Positions 33,001 to 44,084 of a stretch of DNA of 64,000 nucleotides are shown here, in pieces; positions within the stretch are counted from its first letter, which is position 1; each line of letters starts with the position of its first letter. The notes under the pieces are model-generated. The model saw only the letters and a list, made by a program, of their open reading frames with translations, ran no database searches and was not told the origin of the DNA. Position numbers and translations under genes: made by a program. Where the stretch lies: the NCBI GenBank assembly GCA_963930775.1, contig OZ005689.1:24550058-24614057 (forward strand), in the 5' to 3' direction. This DNA comes from Cliona cf. orientalis. Its lineage: Eukaryota > Porifera > Demospongiae > Clionaida > Clionaidae.

Positions 33001-34321
33001 TTAATAGCGGGTTAATTGGGTGTGGCATATTGTCTAGTCGAAGCGCACCTGGACAGTCGCTCCATTCGCAGAGGCCAAGACACTGTCAGTTGCTAAATAG
33101 CGTGTCACCATAGATACCGGGAACTCTGACCAATTGGATGGGATATATAACAGTTATAGCCCGGGTTGCCAGGGATGCGCCCTCGGACTCGGTTAGTTTA
33201 CTGCCATAAATCCTTGGCCCCACGCTATAACTATAACATACAGATATGCTATGGGAGTATCAAGAGTGTCCTTAGTACTCTTCTTTCTTGGCCACCTTGT
33301 GCTTCTTAGGAGAAACTATAATGCAACCAGCTGGAGTCTGCCAATCTATAGTGTATCATTCATGTGCTTACCGCTGTTATATAGATTGCTTATTCCTGTT
33401 CTAAGTTGGTGGGCATCAAGTAGAGTTGTTTATAATTATTATGAGTGGGAGTTTGAGGTTAAAAATATGCAATGATGTCATGGAATTTAATTATTTTCCT
33501 ACTGCGCATGCTCAGACTGTATTTTCCATCTTTAGGATGACAAGAAACAGTTTACAGTGAGAATTATAGAAATGTTATCTTTCCATATTTGTCAATTTTT
33601 TTGCTTAAAATTAATTAACTGTCAGTACTCCTACAGTCATGTTACCAAAATTAAGATATTAATTTTACAGGTACTAGACATCACTAACAATAAATAACAG
33701 AGAAAATACTAAAAATGGGCTTCATTCATCTACACCTACTCGCCGGTGTGATTTGTAGATCTTACATTTCTTTGTGTGTTCTTCAAGTTCAGGACCAGCA
33801 GTGAAGCCTTGAACATAGCCAAACATGTATGTTCATACCTTACGATAGTGGTTTCTTATATTTTCCAGTGTTTACTGTATCCAGACCATCTGGAACGTTC
33901 CGTCTAAGTCCAGTAATTGTGTAATTTGAGTAGGCTCGAGTGTAACGTTTGGCCTGAGCCCAACATCATCTTTCGATTGGGTTTAACTCACAGTGGAATA
34001 TAGGGAGCAATATGCATGCATGGCTACGTCTGTTCAATGTATGCTCGATCGTCATTTTCTCATCACAAAAATCAGAGTGGCTTGCAAGCTCTTTCCTCGT
34101 ATCATCAACCTTCATATTTCTCATATATATCTCACAAATATTCAGGCTTTGTGACCCCTAAGCTACAGCTAAGCCTATGCAGAGCTTTAATGGATGGCCT
34201 CTTCTACTGAAATATGGTCCTTGGAGACTGCCTATAACGAGCTATTGAGGAAAATTTGGAATCTCCCATACCGTTGCCGTACAGCTATTTCTTACCGAGT
34301 TGCTGGAGTCAGTAGTATATA
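33001..34321. other. Non-coding stretch
   Basis: No supported gene. A weak inverted repeat (TATAACAGTTATAGC at 33142, inverse near 33240) may mark a 100-base MITE remnant. The remainder is AT-rich. Confidence 0.55.
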
Positions 34322-34554
34322 CAGTGGCGTAGGAAATGAGGAGGCTCCAGGGGCTGGTGCTCACCCCCCCCCCCCCCCCCCCCCCATGTTTCTGGCCTTG
34401 TTAGTACAGGGAATTTTAGGTTGGTTGGCCGATGAACTATTGAATTCAGTTCCACGCATGCGCAAGTACTGTTTTGAAATTCAAATCTACGCCTTCGTAT
34501 GGCGCTAAATTGCCGTGCGCGGTAAATTTGAATGTTACATGTAACGATCGAATC

Positions 34555-35520
34555 ATGCCTAAGGCGTATGCAGTTGATCTGCGATGGCGTGTTGTGTGGC
34601 TGTATCTAGCACAAAATCGCTCATCGTCCGAAATTTCCAGTCTTTTGCTACTGTCTGAGCGTTCTGTTCGACGCTATATTTCTCTCTTTTATCGCACTGG
34701 GGATATTGAACCAGTATCTCAAAGACATGGCCCTCAGAAGTTGCTGGGAGATTTTGGTCAGCTCACCCTACTGCACATCATTCTGAATAACCCTGGTATC
34801 TATCTCAGTGAGATAAAAGAGCAGCTTACACGCCTTGTTGGAGTGGAGGTCAGTGTTTCTACCATTTGTAGAACACTAAAGTTCATGGGTTGTAGCAGGC
34901 AAGCTATGTGTCGTGTTGCCTTACAGCAATCAGACCAACTGAGAGCAAAGTTTATGGCTCAAATATCTGTGTATGATCCTTCTATGTTCATCTGGCTTGA
35001 TGAAACTGGATGTGATCGCCGGCATATGATCAGAAAGTATGGCTACAGCATCCGTGGTATTCCCCTTTGTGATCAGCGCCTGCTCTTGAGGGGCAAAAGG
35101 TACAATGCCATACCAATCCTCTCTCTTGAAGGCATCCATGATCTCTACTTAGCAGAAGGGTCAATGAATGGTGACAGGTTTGCTCAGTTTGTAAGAGATT
35201 GCTTGGTACCACATCTATTGCCTTTTAATGGAGTAAATCCCAGGTCAGTTGTAATAATGGATAATGCTAGTATCCACCACGTTGACGAGGTGACTGACTT
35301 GATAGAAACTCAAGCTGGTGCTAAGCTATGCTTTCTGCCACCCTATTCACCAGACCTAATGCCAGTTGAGGGGATATTTAGCCAAGCCAAATCCATCATG
35401 AAATCATGTGACCGACTTTTTGAGGTCTTCTCATCTCCAAGGTCATTGATAGCAATGGTGTTTGGGATGATAACCAAAGAAGATTGTCATGGTCATATTT
35501 CACATTGTGGTTATGTATAA
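34555..35520 (+). CDS. Tc1/mariner-IS630 superfamily transposase (DD35E)
   Basis: A 321-residue open frame starting MPKAYAVDLRWRVVWLYLAQ. The N-terminus is a paired-type helix-turn-helix pair (SSEISSLLLLSERSVRRYIS; VSVSTICRTLKFMGCSRQAM). Catalytic residues are D in MFIWLDETGCD (about 145), D in VVIMDNASIHH (about 239) and E in SPDLMPVEGIF, with 35 residues between the last two. The length is normal for the superfamily and the catalytic triad is complete. The ATG at 34555 is chosen because the HTH starts directly after it; an in-frame upstream extension lacks family likeness. It should cut at the GGTTGGTTG ends and insert at TA. Its 3' end faces the accessory gene across 150 bases. Confidence 0.92.
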   Translation: MPKAYAVDLRWRVVWLYLAQNRSSSEISSLLLLSERSVRRYISLFYRTGDIEPVSQRHGPQKLLGDFGQLTLLHIILNNPGIYLSEIKEQLTRLVGVEVSVSTICRTLKFMGCSRQAMCRVALQQSDQLRAKFMAQISVYDPSMFIWLDETGCDRRHMIRKYGYSIRGIPLCDQRLLLRGKRYNAIPILSLEGIHDLYLAEGSMNGDRFAQFVRDCLVPHLLPFNGVNPRSVVIMDNASIHHVDEVTDLIETQAGAKLCFLPPYSPDLMPVEGIFSQAKSIMKSCDRLFEVFSSPRSLIAMVFGMITKEDCHGHISHCGYV

Positions 35521-35669
35521 ATCATCAATAATATTACTCTTGTATTATCAATATTGAGTAAGTATGGTTACAATAATTATCATGCTAATTGCATCTTGAT
35601 TAAATTTTTTAACATGCAAGTTTCTTCAAGGTGTTCATGATTGCCTCACGCTCAACTTGGTACTCTTCA

Positions 35670-36623
35670 TCAGAGAGTAATCTCAACCAAACTCTTGAGC
35701 TCAGACAGCTGCCGATAGCACTTTGATCGGCCATCAATTATTTTTGCAGGACTATGAACAACTGAACTTGGGTTTGGTGTAGGTCTTGACTTGACTAGGG
35801 CTGAGGCAATGTCAGTAACTGCTTGTGTGAGTACATCACCACTAGAAACGGGCTTTTTCTTAGGGTAATTCCCCCCAGCTCTCAAAAACAGTGGATTACT
35901 TGGTGCAGTATCTGTGCTCTTATGCAGACCTCCAATGATCATCTCACTCCAAATACGATACTGCATCGTGGTATAGTTGTCATTGTGTGTTGACTTCAAG
36001 TCTTCAATCAGCTTTTGAATCTCCTGATCTTTTTCTTCGTTCTTGGTCTTCTTCCTAGACTTACTAGAAGATTCAGCATCTGAATCTTCATCTTCAGAAT
36101 CATCCTGCTTCTGCTGCTTCCCACGTTTCCTGCTGCTCTTGCTTGATGATGTAGATCCACGCAATCCATCACACCACAGAGTCACTTTTGTCCCTTTGCT
36201 CAAACTACTCCAAACCTCTTTCATATCTTCAGGACTCCTCAGTGTAACAACAGATGAATTTTGAATGTACCCAACGTCGAAGTCACCCTTGCGAATATCT
36301 TCCTGCAACTGGGCTCTAATTAGAGATTTCAGGTGGTAGCAAGTATCTACTTTTGATGGATCTATATCTCGAAGAGTGAAGGTTTTTCCTTCTGCTCTCT
36401 TGCCATTGGATTCGCTTTTAACGGCTTTAATCAGTACTTTGCTGATTGTGGTACGTGGGACTTGAGGCTGAGTAGTCAGTGGCGTCACAACAACTTGTCT
36501 GACTCCTGGTTGACCCGATCGCTGGGACGCTTGAGTTACAGAAGCAGCTCCTGTCCCAAGCATCACTTGCGCTTGGGGTCCGGCTATTTTCACGTATGTG
36601 CTAGCTCTAGTAGGAGCTGCCAT
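35670..36623 (-). CDS. Accessory protein of the Tc1-like element, PB1/ubiquitin-like fold
   Basis: An open frame of 317 residues from the ATG at 36623 (MAAPTRASTYVKIAGPQAQV), or 331 from 36665. Residues about 70-155 look like a PB1 or ubiquitin-like domain (KTFTLRDIDPSKVDTCYHLK, GDFDVGYIQNSSVVTLRSPE, GTKVTLWCDGL). A Ser/Lys/Asp-rich segment (SKSSRKRGKQQKQDDSEDED) and a C-terminal helical part with GGNYPKKKP follow. Its place between the ends, opposite the transposase, indicates it belongs to the element. The function is unknown: DNA binding, nuclear targeting and transposase regulation are all possible. No catalytic motif is seen. Confidence 0.8.
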   Translation of the reverse strand: MAAPTRASTYVKIAGPQAQVMLGTGAASVTQASQRSGQPGVRQVVVTPLTTQPQVPRTTISKVLIKAVKSESNGKRAEGKTFTLRDIDPSKVDTCYHLKSLIRAQLQEDIRKGDFDVGYIQNSSVVTLRSPEDMKEVWSSLSKGTKVTLWCDGLRGSTSSSKSSRKRGKQQKQDDSEDEDSDAESSSKSRKKTKNEEKDQEIQKLIEDLKSTHNDNYTTMQYRIWSEMIIGGLHKSTDTAPSNPLFLRAGGNYPKKKPVSSGDVLTQAVTDIASALVKSRPTPNPSSVVHSPAKIIDGRSKCYRQLSELKSLVEITL

Positions 36624-36959
36624 AGTTAACCAGACCGTTCGGAGCCACACAATATTGGTCGCCAAGTGAGCGCGCCAACTTCCAGCAACGGGGTCAAAGT
36701 CGAGGGTAAGTATGCATTATTATGTGGCTATAATGGTCCGAGCATGCGCGAAAACTCCCGGACAACCAACTTAAAAATCGCTGTAGTGTCTGTCCATGTC
36801 TCCAGGAGTAGTCAAAATGCTTAGCACTGCACTGACAGTTAATTTTCTAATTGACACACATTATGTGCATCAATTAGAATTAGAATGGTATCAACTGTTG
36901 CATGGGCCACGTGTTTGCTGTACTGTCAGTGTGTGACTACTCAGCTCAGATCATTATTA

Positions 36960-38820
36960 AAATTCTTTGCTACTGATTCAACAAGTGCTAATAGCCCAGT
37001 ACAACTAGGAACTGTTTTTTGAATGTAGCTATCGTACATTTAGATGAGGCTGCTAATCAGTCCGACTGCTCTATGATGAGTCATTCTGAACCTGATGTGG
37101 AGAGACAATCGTCGACAGCTCATGATAAGTTTAGTACTCTCTGCGTGTGTCCATGCTGTACCATGACTGGTCTGCCTAACCAACCAACAGATGTTAGGGA
37201 TTCTAAACAAGGGTATTCCCATTACAATGACGAACTAAAGAAAACAGACTTATAGTCGATCTTTTCAGACCAGTTGGTACAAGAGATTTCCTTGGATATT
37301 GGTGTGTAGTACTCGTTACAAAATTTTTGCCATTCTTGTCGATCAGCAAGGCATGAAGGTTTACTTGTGTTTTCAAAGCGCCAGTTGAACTGCTTTGTTG
37401 AAGATGGCTTTTGTAACTGGAAGAATGCACTGGGCTCGTCAGGGACTTCCGCTACGTGGGCACCATGAGGATATCAATTCTCTTGATGGTAATTTGTATA
37501 AACTCCTGCTTAGAGCAGAGGATTGTCCACAATTAAAATCTTGGGTTTATCGGAAGGAGTATACATCACCTGATATCATTAATGAGATCATTGCCATAAT
37601 GGGAAACACAGTACTTCGAGAGATATTAGGGCTATTAGAACTAGTATGTGGTTTTCCATCATTGCGGACTAGGCTACCGACGTTTCTCGAAATGAACAGA
37701 TGTCACTATCCATTCGATGGACTGATGGTAGTTACCAAATATATGAGGAGCCCATTGGTCTAGTTCAAATGCCTGACACTAAGGCATAGACTATTTATAG
37801 TATCATTAAAGACCTTTTGATTAGATGCTCACTTCCTCTATCTCAGGGTCAAGCAGTTGATGGGGCACATGACATGAGTGGTGTGAGGAATGTGTGCAGG
37901 CTCTAATCAAACAGGATGAAAATCGTGCTTTGTATGTACATTGTCTAGCACATAACCTAAATTTGTGTGCAGTGTGTCACTAAACAATGTGACCTGGTTA
38001 GGAATGTCATAGATTTTATGTATGAGTTGCTACAGCTTATTAAAATTTCACCAAAGCGGCTTGCTCTTTTTAACAGTATTAGAAGCGAAGTAGCATTAGG
38101 AGGCGGGGCTACACCTTTACTTAAAAGTATATGTCCCACTAGGTGGACTGTCAGGAATGGTTCAATCAATAGTGTTCTACAAAACTATAGCAATCTTATT
38201 GCCACACTGGAGGAAGTCAGAAAAGGAATGGCGAGTATGCTGCAAAGGGGAATGGATTACTCACACAAATGGAATCGTTCGAGATATTATTTGGGTTAAA
38301 GTTAGCTCATTTGATCTTTGGTGCATCTGAAATTTTTCTACCAATCTTCAAGCTAAAGATACTTCCATACTGGAGGCCACACATGGTGCAAATCTACTAG
38401 TCACACATTACCAGTTACTTCGTGCTGAGCCCAACTTTGATAGATTTTGTGATGATATTCTTGAGCTTAATTAAGCTGATTTTCATCTCGTTCAGAAACT
38501 AGAATCTCTTTTGGTTGATGTGGCCAATGGAAAGCCAACAGAGCCTGATGAATCATTACTGAGGTATCTAGGTATCTAGGAAATGATATAGACAAAGACT
38601 GCTTACTATCACAAGTACCAATGGTTTCTGATATGATAAAGAATGCATTTCAACATCCTCCCATCAAAATAGTTACAATGACTCAGTTGAGATTGAACAA
38701 TTTATTCATCCTTTATATCCACACAGAAAAAAACAGACGAATTAGACCTCAAATCTGTTGCTAGAGACTTTGTATCTGTCAATCAACATAGACTGAACTA
38801 TTTTGGTAAAATTTAACAGT
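36960..38820 (+). pseudogene. hAT transposase (TTF/DUF4371 type), fragmented
   Basis: Fragments in several frames: LVQEISLDIGV (37275), VFSKRQLNCFVEDGFCNWKN-like (37370), ARQGLPLRGHHED (37430), NEIIAIMGNTVLREIL (37580), the region DGAHDMSGVR (37870), VHCLAHNLNLC (37940), then LIKISPKRLALFNSIR, LKSICPTRWTVRNGSIN (38130), and a short C-terminal stretch to 38820. Order and spacing follow ZMYM1-like hAT transposases. Many stops and shifts make it older than the Tc1-like insert in its 5' region. Confidence 0.75.
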
Positions 38821-38930
38821 AAATGTTTCATGTGGTACATGACGTATTATTTTATATTGATAATAATTTCATCAGTGACAACTTGTTAATGCTTGATGCC
38901 CCCCATAGTAAAATATCTTCGTACGCCATT

Positions 38931-39540
38931 TTTTTTTCAAGACCACACACTAAGCAGAACAAACGTCCAGAAACCACCACATAGTAGAGCCATACGAATG
39001 CAAGCAGGCAGCCTATACATCAACTTTGTCCAAAGTGGGTAATGGTCGTTACGTTGATGTGCACGCGTGGCCCCGCCTCTCACATAGCGCGTGGGTGGAA
39101 AACATTGCAAATGCATGGCTTCCTACACAAACATATGGGAAACCTTCAAAGGGCCATAATTTTAATTCTAAGGTGTGAATCAAAATTCCCCTGTATCAAA
39201 TCTCTAGTTTTGACCCATTCTGCGTGCCCATGTAAAATTATTCCCCCAAGTGCTCCCAAACCCCCACGAATTAGATTATTTAATTATTTAAATTTGCTTT
39301 TATTTCTACTCTACTTAGTGTGTAATTTTTCTACGATAATTTCTGATGCCAAAAAGCAACAGGAGGTTGACGTGAATAGCAGTGAGCTAATACAAGCACG
39401 TAACCATAGACTAAGTGTAATGCTATAAAAATTAGATAATAGAATGCTTAAAAGTATTTAGTGTTAGTAGGGAGTTATTGCTAATTGATAGGTTACTCCA
39501 AAGAGAGAGGGAATGAGGACAGAAAGAAAAATGAAACTGA
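38931..39540. other. Non-coding stretch
   Basis: No gene seen. One plus-strand open frame (39042-39428) has no family likeness or codon support, and I do not call it. Confidence 0.5.
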
Positions 39541-39549
39541 TCAGTGTGA

Positions 39550-40023
39550 CTTATCAGTTGCTGCAACTGGATTGGGTTCCTGCGCCTGCTGTAGATGATG
39601 GGCCTCCCAATGACGGGCAGATTGGCAATCTGTTAGGCCATGGACAATTTAATATAAGTGGCATAGTTTAGCTGCTTTGCGTCGATCAGCGAGTGTAGGT
39701 GTAGGCAGATGATTTGAATTTAACAGGTCTGAGTAAGTAGAAGACCAGCTCTTAGTACATACTCGCAGGGCGAATTTTTGGCACTTTTCTAAGATTTCAA
39801 TATCCTTCACAAAGTAGGGATCCCATACCTGAGGAGCATATTCAAGATGTGGTCGGATAAAGGCTTTGTATAGCTTGAGCATTACTTGAGGACAGCAGTG
39901 ATGGAAACGTCTGTGTTGCAGACCAATTAACTTCCGTATTTTTGTGCATATCTTTGAGATGTGCTCAGACCAAGTTAGGCTTGATGTTAATACCACACCA
40001 AGATATTGTATATAATATAACAA
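39550..40023 (-). pseudogene. LINE reverse transcriptase, C-terminal fragment
   Basis: Minus-strand YLGVVLTSSLTWSEHISKIC, KLYKAFIRPHLEYAPQVWDP and LEKCQKFALRVC are the conserved tail after the palm of non-LTR retrotransposon RTs (CR1/Jockey-like group). After a stop at 39649 similarity continues to about 39560 (IVHGLTDCQS). No catalytic domain, endonuclease or poly(A)-like tail remains; 5' truncation is typical of LINEs. Confidence 0.85.
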
Positions 40024-40529
40024 GTGAAGGACTTCATGAAGAGACCGGTCATACTAATAGCAGGCGTCATTTCCTTAGCATTAGTAATCCTATTGCTTAT
40101 AATAATTTAGATTTGATTTCATTCACAAATTGCGAATCGAAATTAGTCAACAGCCTGCTGATGAACAATGTGATCATTATCATACATCTTGATTATACCT
40201 ATCATGTGTTTTCTATCATCAATAAGATTGTTATTTTATTTGTGCGATTCATGATGTACTTTACCCTTATGATTGGACTTATTTGGAAAACGGAAGGAGC
40301 AAGTGAACAGAATACTACTCTACTACATTATTACCACTATGCCAGTATTCCGATCAAGAACGACATTCTGATCAAGAAGATGTACAGGTAGACATTTTTG
40401 ACCAAAGTGAATACGAAAAAAGAGAACTTGCTGTTCCATTTATAAAATTTTTCAGTCCTTTTTTGTCTTTCAGTTGATATTCCATCTCCTTGGATTCATC
40501 TTTCATTGCTCTCACCTCATTCGAACATG
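40024..40529. other. Non-coding stretch
   Basis: AT-rich; no supported gene. A plus-strand frame to 40391 is hydrophobic and overlaps the LINE fragment, and is not called. Confidence 0.5.
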
Positions 40530-40537
40530 GACTCAAC

Positions 40538-40950
40538 TAGCCTCGTCCCCAGGCCACTCCCACGTTTTCAATGTTACACGCAGAAAAGGGGGAGGGCCTG
40601 GTACGCGAAGTCACGTGATGGAGAGAGAAGGTCCATAACACCTCGCGGGTCAAAGGTCACCGGACTTATGAGCGCTACAGCTCGCAAATGATAAGAGACA
40701 TAAAGATATCGCTGTCATAAGAGTAAAAGGTGATCCTTTGTCGGCTCAAACTGTATGTTTGTAGTTGATAGAAGGCATGGATAGCGTAGAAATGGCCCGG
40801 TTTTGTTGACCGCGATCGACCTACTTTTCGTTCGCGTCATGCCACATCACGATCGATCATCATGACACGATGCACGTGACTTCGCATACCAGGCCCTCTC
40901 GTTCTTTGCGTGTAACATTAAAAACTGGGAGGGCCTGGGGACAAGGCTAG
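40538..40950. mobile_element. MITE with about 80-base inverted repeats, 8-base duplication
   Basis: TAGCCTCGTCCCCAGGCC at the left and the inverse of TAGCCTTGTCCCCAGGCC at the right continue inward through GTTACACGCA, AGGGCCTGGTA and CGAAGTCACGTG. GACTCAAC stands on both sides (40530-40537, 40951-40958). An 8-base duplication points to hAT-type mobilisation. Confidence 0.9.
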
Positions 40951-40996
40951 GACTCAACATGGACAGGAGATAGTTGATTCCAGCCTGCTAGTTACT

Positions 40997-41302
40997 TTGC
41001 ATATTATCTACCAATTTTTTCACCTAATCTTTGACTGTCTTGCTCTTGTTATCGCCCACATATGTGCAGTGAAGATGATTGGCTATGCAAAACAATATAT
41101 TGAGAACCTGAAACCAGATAAACATGCAACAAAAAGGACTCGTAAAGAGTATAATTGCTTCAAAAAAAATTGTGACCCCAATAGCAGTTTCATGCCTAAA
41201 ATTCCTGGAACTGGAGTTAATACTCCACTAAACAGTCCTGGGTTTATATGCGGCATTGTGCTAAGTGTGCTATCACTAATTATAACATTTATCTTTGTAT
41301 GA
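40997..41302 (+). CDS. Possible small two-helix membrane protein, unverified
   Basis: A 101-codon frame with an N-terminal hydrophobic stretch (FFHLIFDCLALVIAHICAV), a basic, Cys-containing middle (KHATKRTRKEYNCFKKNC) and a C-terminal hydrophobic stretch (FICGIVLSVLSLIITFIFV). I recognise no family. AT-rich sequence often yields hydrophobic ORFs, no splice context supports it, and it could be chance. Confidence 0.15.
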   Translation: MHIIYQFFHLIFDCLALVIAHICAVKMIGYAKQYIENLKPDKHATKRTRKEYNCFKKNCDPNSSFMPKIPGTGVNTPLNSPGFICGIVLSVLSLIITFIFV

Positions 41303-43044
41303 AAATTATAATTAAAAGTTGTAGTGAACATTAATATTACATTTTCTGTAGCTTCATCATTACGAACTTACACTTGTCCTATATACTGATCAGTGATTCT
41401 GTACATTACCTTAGGTGATAATTTTTGTCATTAACACTAGTGCATGATTACTTCTTGTTTGCTCTCAGTGTCATGATCACACTTTTATCACTCATCTACA
41501 CCATACTTTGTGTCACACACACACAATTCTGTACTACTTCACTGAAACTCAGTTGTAGAGTGTATATAAGCTGCACATATTATTCCATGCAAAATCAGAG
41601 AGTTAAATAAGAGCTGTTCAAATGACAATAACAGAGTTAAATAATACAGAGTCGTAACCGTTTGTAGCAAATCTACAACAAAGTGAACCACTTTTCTTAC
41701 CATTAATTTTTATTGTTACTAGAGTATAGAAATTAAAGTTTGGCAATTATTTTTACAAACTTTAAAATTAATGTCCTTAACCCTTATAATAATATAATAT
41801 CACATTTGATGGTGGCAATGATTTCAGAGTTCACAGGCACATATTCTCATGGTAGCAGAATTTAATGGGCTCGAGCTCGAGGATCTGTGTATTGGATCAT
41901 AATAGCAGCTATTGGGGGAGGATAGAGTGTAATAGTAATAATTGTATTGTACTGCAATATAATTAAGGCGAAACTGCATGGGGGGTGGGCGGACAATCCA
42001 TAGTGGACCCTAATTTGTAAGACTACAATAATAATAATATTATTATTACAAGTATGTTTGATGTCACAATCATGGGATAACGTAGCTAGCATGCATGATC
42101 ATCTATTAACAGTACATGCTCACAAAACATAGAGACATAGTTCATGTACAAACAGTATCCTGCCTGGGCAAGAGTAGCATCGTGCGCATACGCAGATGGA
42201 AGTGGTTGCAGTGGCCACACCCCTCAAAGCAAGCTAAGTCGACGTTCTCGCTCTGTTCGAACGTTTGCTACCCGTAACCGGGCTACTGACAGGTATGAAC
42301 AGACCTCGCCTCTCACTTCGCTCGAGGCTCGGTGGCTAGCGACAGCACCTGCTTAGCAGGCCTTTCGAAACGCGCGGTGCTTTCGCGCTGATAGTTCGAC
42401 AATGCGTCTCTAGCCGTAGCTATGGCCCGAGGCATTAAGGCCACTCTTCTTTGTGCACACGGCCCTACAGTTCTGACCAATCCTGAGCCTTGTAGTGCGG
42501 CTCGTTCATAGCAACCGGGCGCATCCAAGACGCGTATCCATGCCCTCATGTAATGACACGGACTATATAAGAAAAATGACCGTCTGAAAAATATTTTTCG
42601 TTGTATATATATAACAATATTATGATCGTCACCCGCTGCAAAAGCTGGTATCTCAGCCAGGAGAGTTGGGTCTCTAGTTCTAAGAGATGTATTTTAGGAA
42701 GCCTCGACTCTGGTGTACACCAATGTAGCGTACAACTCCTTTCATATGCAGAACACCATTGGAAACAAATATAGTAACTATGATGGGCTCTGTACAAACT
42801 TTATTCGGGATGCCAGAATGTATCCAGAACTCAATCGTGAAATTTATGATGAAATTACTTATGTGCTGTACCTAACTAATTATTTACTCTTGAACCTTTC
42901 ACTGGAATTAGTGTCATGACCTGCTCCATATAATAGCGTGAGGATTGATGTAAATAGGGTGAGGATTGATCATTGCAGGTAGAGTAGGTGGCAGGCATAT
43001 CTGAATGAGATGTGAGTAGCACAATGGATGTTCACCTGTGCGCA
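41303..43044. other. Non-coding stretch with a CpG-rich patch
   Basis: Mostly AT-rich. 42170-42550 is distinctly GC- and CpG-rich (GTCGACGTTCTCGC, TCGCTCGAGGCTCGG, GAAACGCGCGGTGC) without a convincing reading frame; it may be a MITE interior or promoter-like island. Confidence 0.5.
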
Positions 43045-43610
43045 TGCGCAAGAGGTAAAGTAATCTGTCGTGTCGTCGTTGTTAGCACAAAAATCGCCAT
43101 AATATCTCGTGACTAGTATAGGCGTCTAAGCGACTCGTAATCAAATCGAATTCAACGAAAAACTGGCTTCAGTGTGCGTCAAATTGAGGGGTACGGTCCA
43201 CAAGCGTCACAAATAGTGCCTTTTTGCTGGCCACCGTAGCCACGCCTATCGACAGTGCCCATCAATACATAATATATTTATGCATATCAATTGTGCTTTC
43301 TGCTCATGCGCACAACTAAGTGTCCAAGCGTATGACTGGTAAAGATCGTCGATATTTTATATAGTGACTGCCCAATCATAATGTAAGATAGCTACACTAC
43401 TATTATTACAACAAATAGAAATTCATATCTTCCTAGTCTGGGTCCAGAGAGCACTTCTTCAAGTGTCACTGGAATCCCCAGTACAACTAAGCAGCATTTT
43501 TATTATTTCTCTGAAATTCAAAAAATTAATTATAGCCATGCAACGACGGTAAATCTATAGATTGTGCAATGTGCGCACGGGGTATGTGCTCTAGTTTTAG
43601 CACGTTATTA
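43045..43610 (+). repeat. Copy 1 of a 0.55-kb dispersed repeat
   Basis: Begins near GCGCATGCGCAAGAGGTAAAG and shares with 44085-44665, in the same orientation, GTCGTCGTTGTTAGCA, AAAAATCGCCATA, GGTACGGTCCAC.AGCGTCAC, CACGCCTATCGACAGTGCCC, TGTGCTTTCTGCTCATGCGCA and a terminal CTATAGATTG.GCA.TGTGCGC. It is probably one end of a TE family. Confidence 0.75.
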
Positions 43611-44084
43611 ATTGCTGTAATCACCAAATCTCCAATGTTCGAAGCCAGTGTCCATCTTCCTTAAAAGCTTCTACTTGTACATCAAACTGGTTTTCTTCAT
43701 AAGCTTGTAGTACCAAGATGCCTCTAATTATTAATTCATATTTATTTGTCTTGTGCACCTTATGTGGTGTGTTGATAATAATAATATAGTATCTAAATTA
43801 TTGCTCAAAAAGTGGAGGGAGGACTAAACCGCCCCTGTCTACACCCTTGATGTAGGACACCTCAGTATCCCCCAGCATTATGAATATTCAGGGTTGAAGG
43901 AGCAGTAAAATTGGGGGGGGGGGGGGGGGAGGGGGGCTCAGCCCCCTCTATTAATCATCTTACATTATATAGATTGACATAAGGCAACTACATCACAGAA
44001 ACGTCATGCCACTTCCGCAGCGCTGGATGCATTACGTCACCAGCCGCGAATGGCCAATTTTATTGCTACTATCTAGTTAATTAC
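43611..44084. other. AT-rich sequence with a G-rich TE end
   Basis: A G run of about 17 (43913-43929) is followed by AGGGGGGCTCAGCCCCCT, a typical degenerate hAT/MITE end. Nothing else is recognisable. Confidence 0.5.

Larger units (their letters stand above)
34419..36771. mobile_element. Two-gene Tc1/mariner-like transposon, apparently intact
   Basis: Ends GGTTGGTTGGCCG (left) and AGTTGGTTGTCCG (inverse, right), with CGCATGC nearby on both sides, flanked by TA (34417-34418, 36772-36773). Total 2353 bases. It has two convergent, uninterrupted genes: a DDE transposase (34555-35520, plus) and an accessory protein (35670-36623, minus). No frameshift or stop is seen in either, unlike nearly every neighbour, so this is the youngest-looking DNA transposon here. 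Confidence 0.85.
34322..38930 (+). mobile_element. Decayed hAT transposon containing a Tc1-like element
   Basis: The left end CAGTGGCGTAGGAAATGAGG, followed by a C run (34364-34386), and the right end (inverse TGGCGTACGAAGATATTTTACT then GGGGGG) look like a hAT pair enclosing hAT transposase fragments at 36960-38820. The Tc1-like element at 34419-36771 sits just inside the left end. The right edge is uncertain and I see no clear duplication, so pairing of the ends is inferred. Confidence 0.55.

Noticed and set aside
33251-33475. 74-codon hydrophobic ORF as membrane protein
   Set aside because: No start context, domain or conservation; composition is explained by T-rich DNA.
40997-41302. Small hydrophobic ORF as a real host gene
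   Set aside because: No family likeness or splice context; AT-rich DNA often gives hydrophobic frames. Kept only as a low-confidence entry.
42144-42549. GC-rich patch as a CpG-island promoter
   Set aside because: No downstream gene on either strand, so it is recorded only as a compositional patch.
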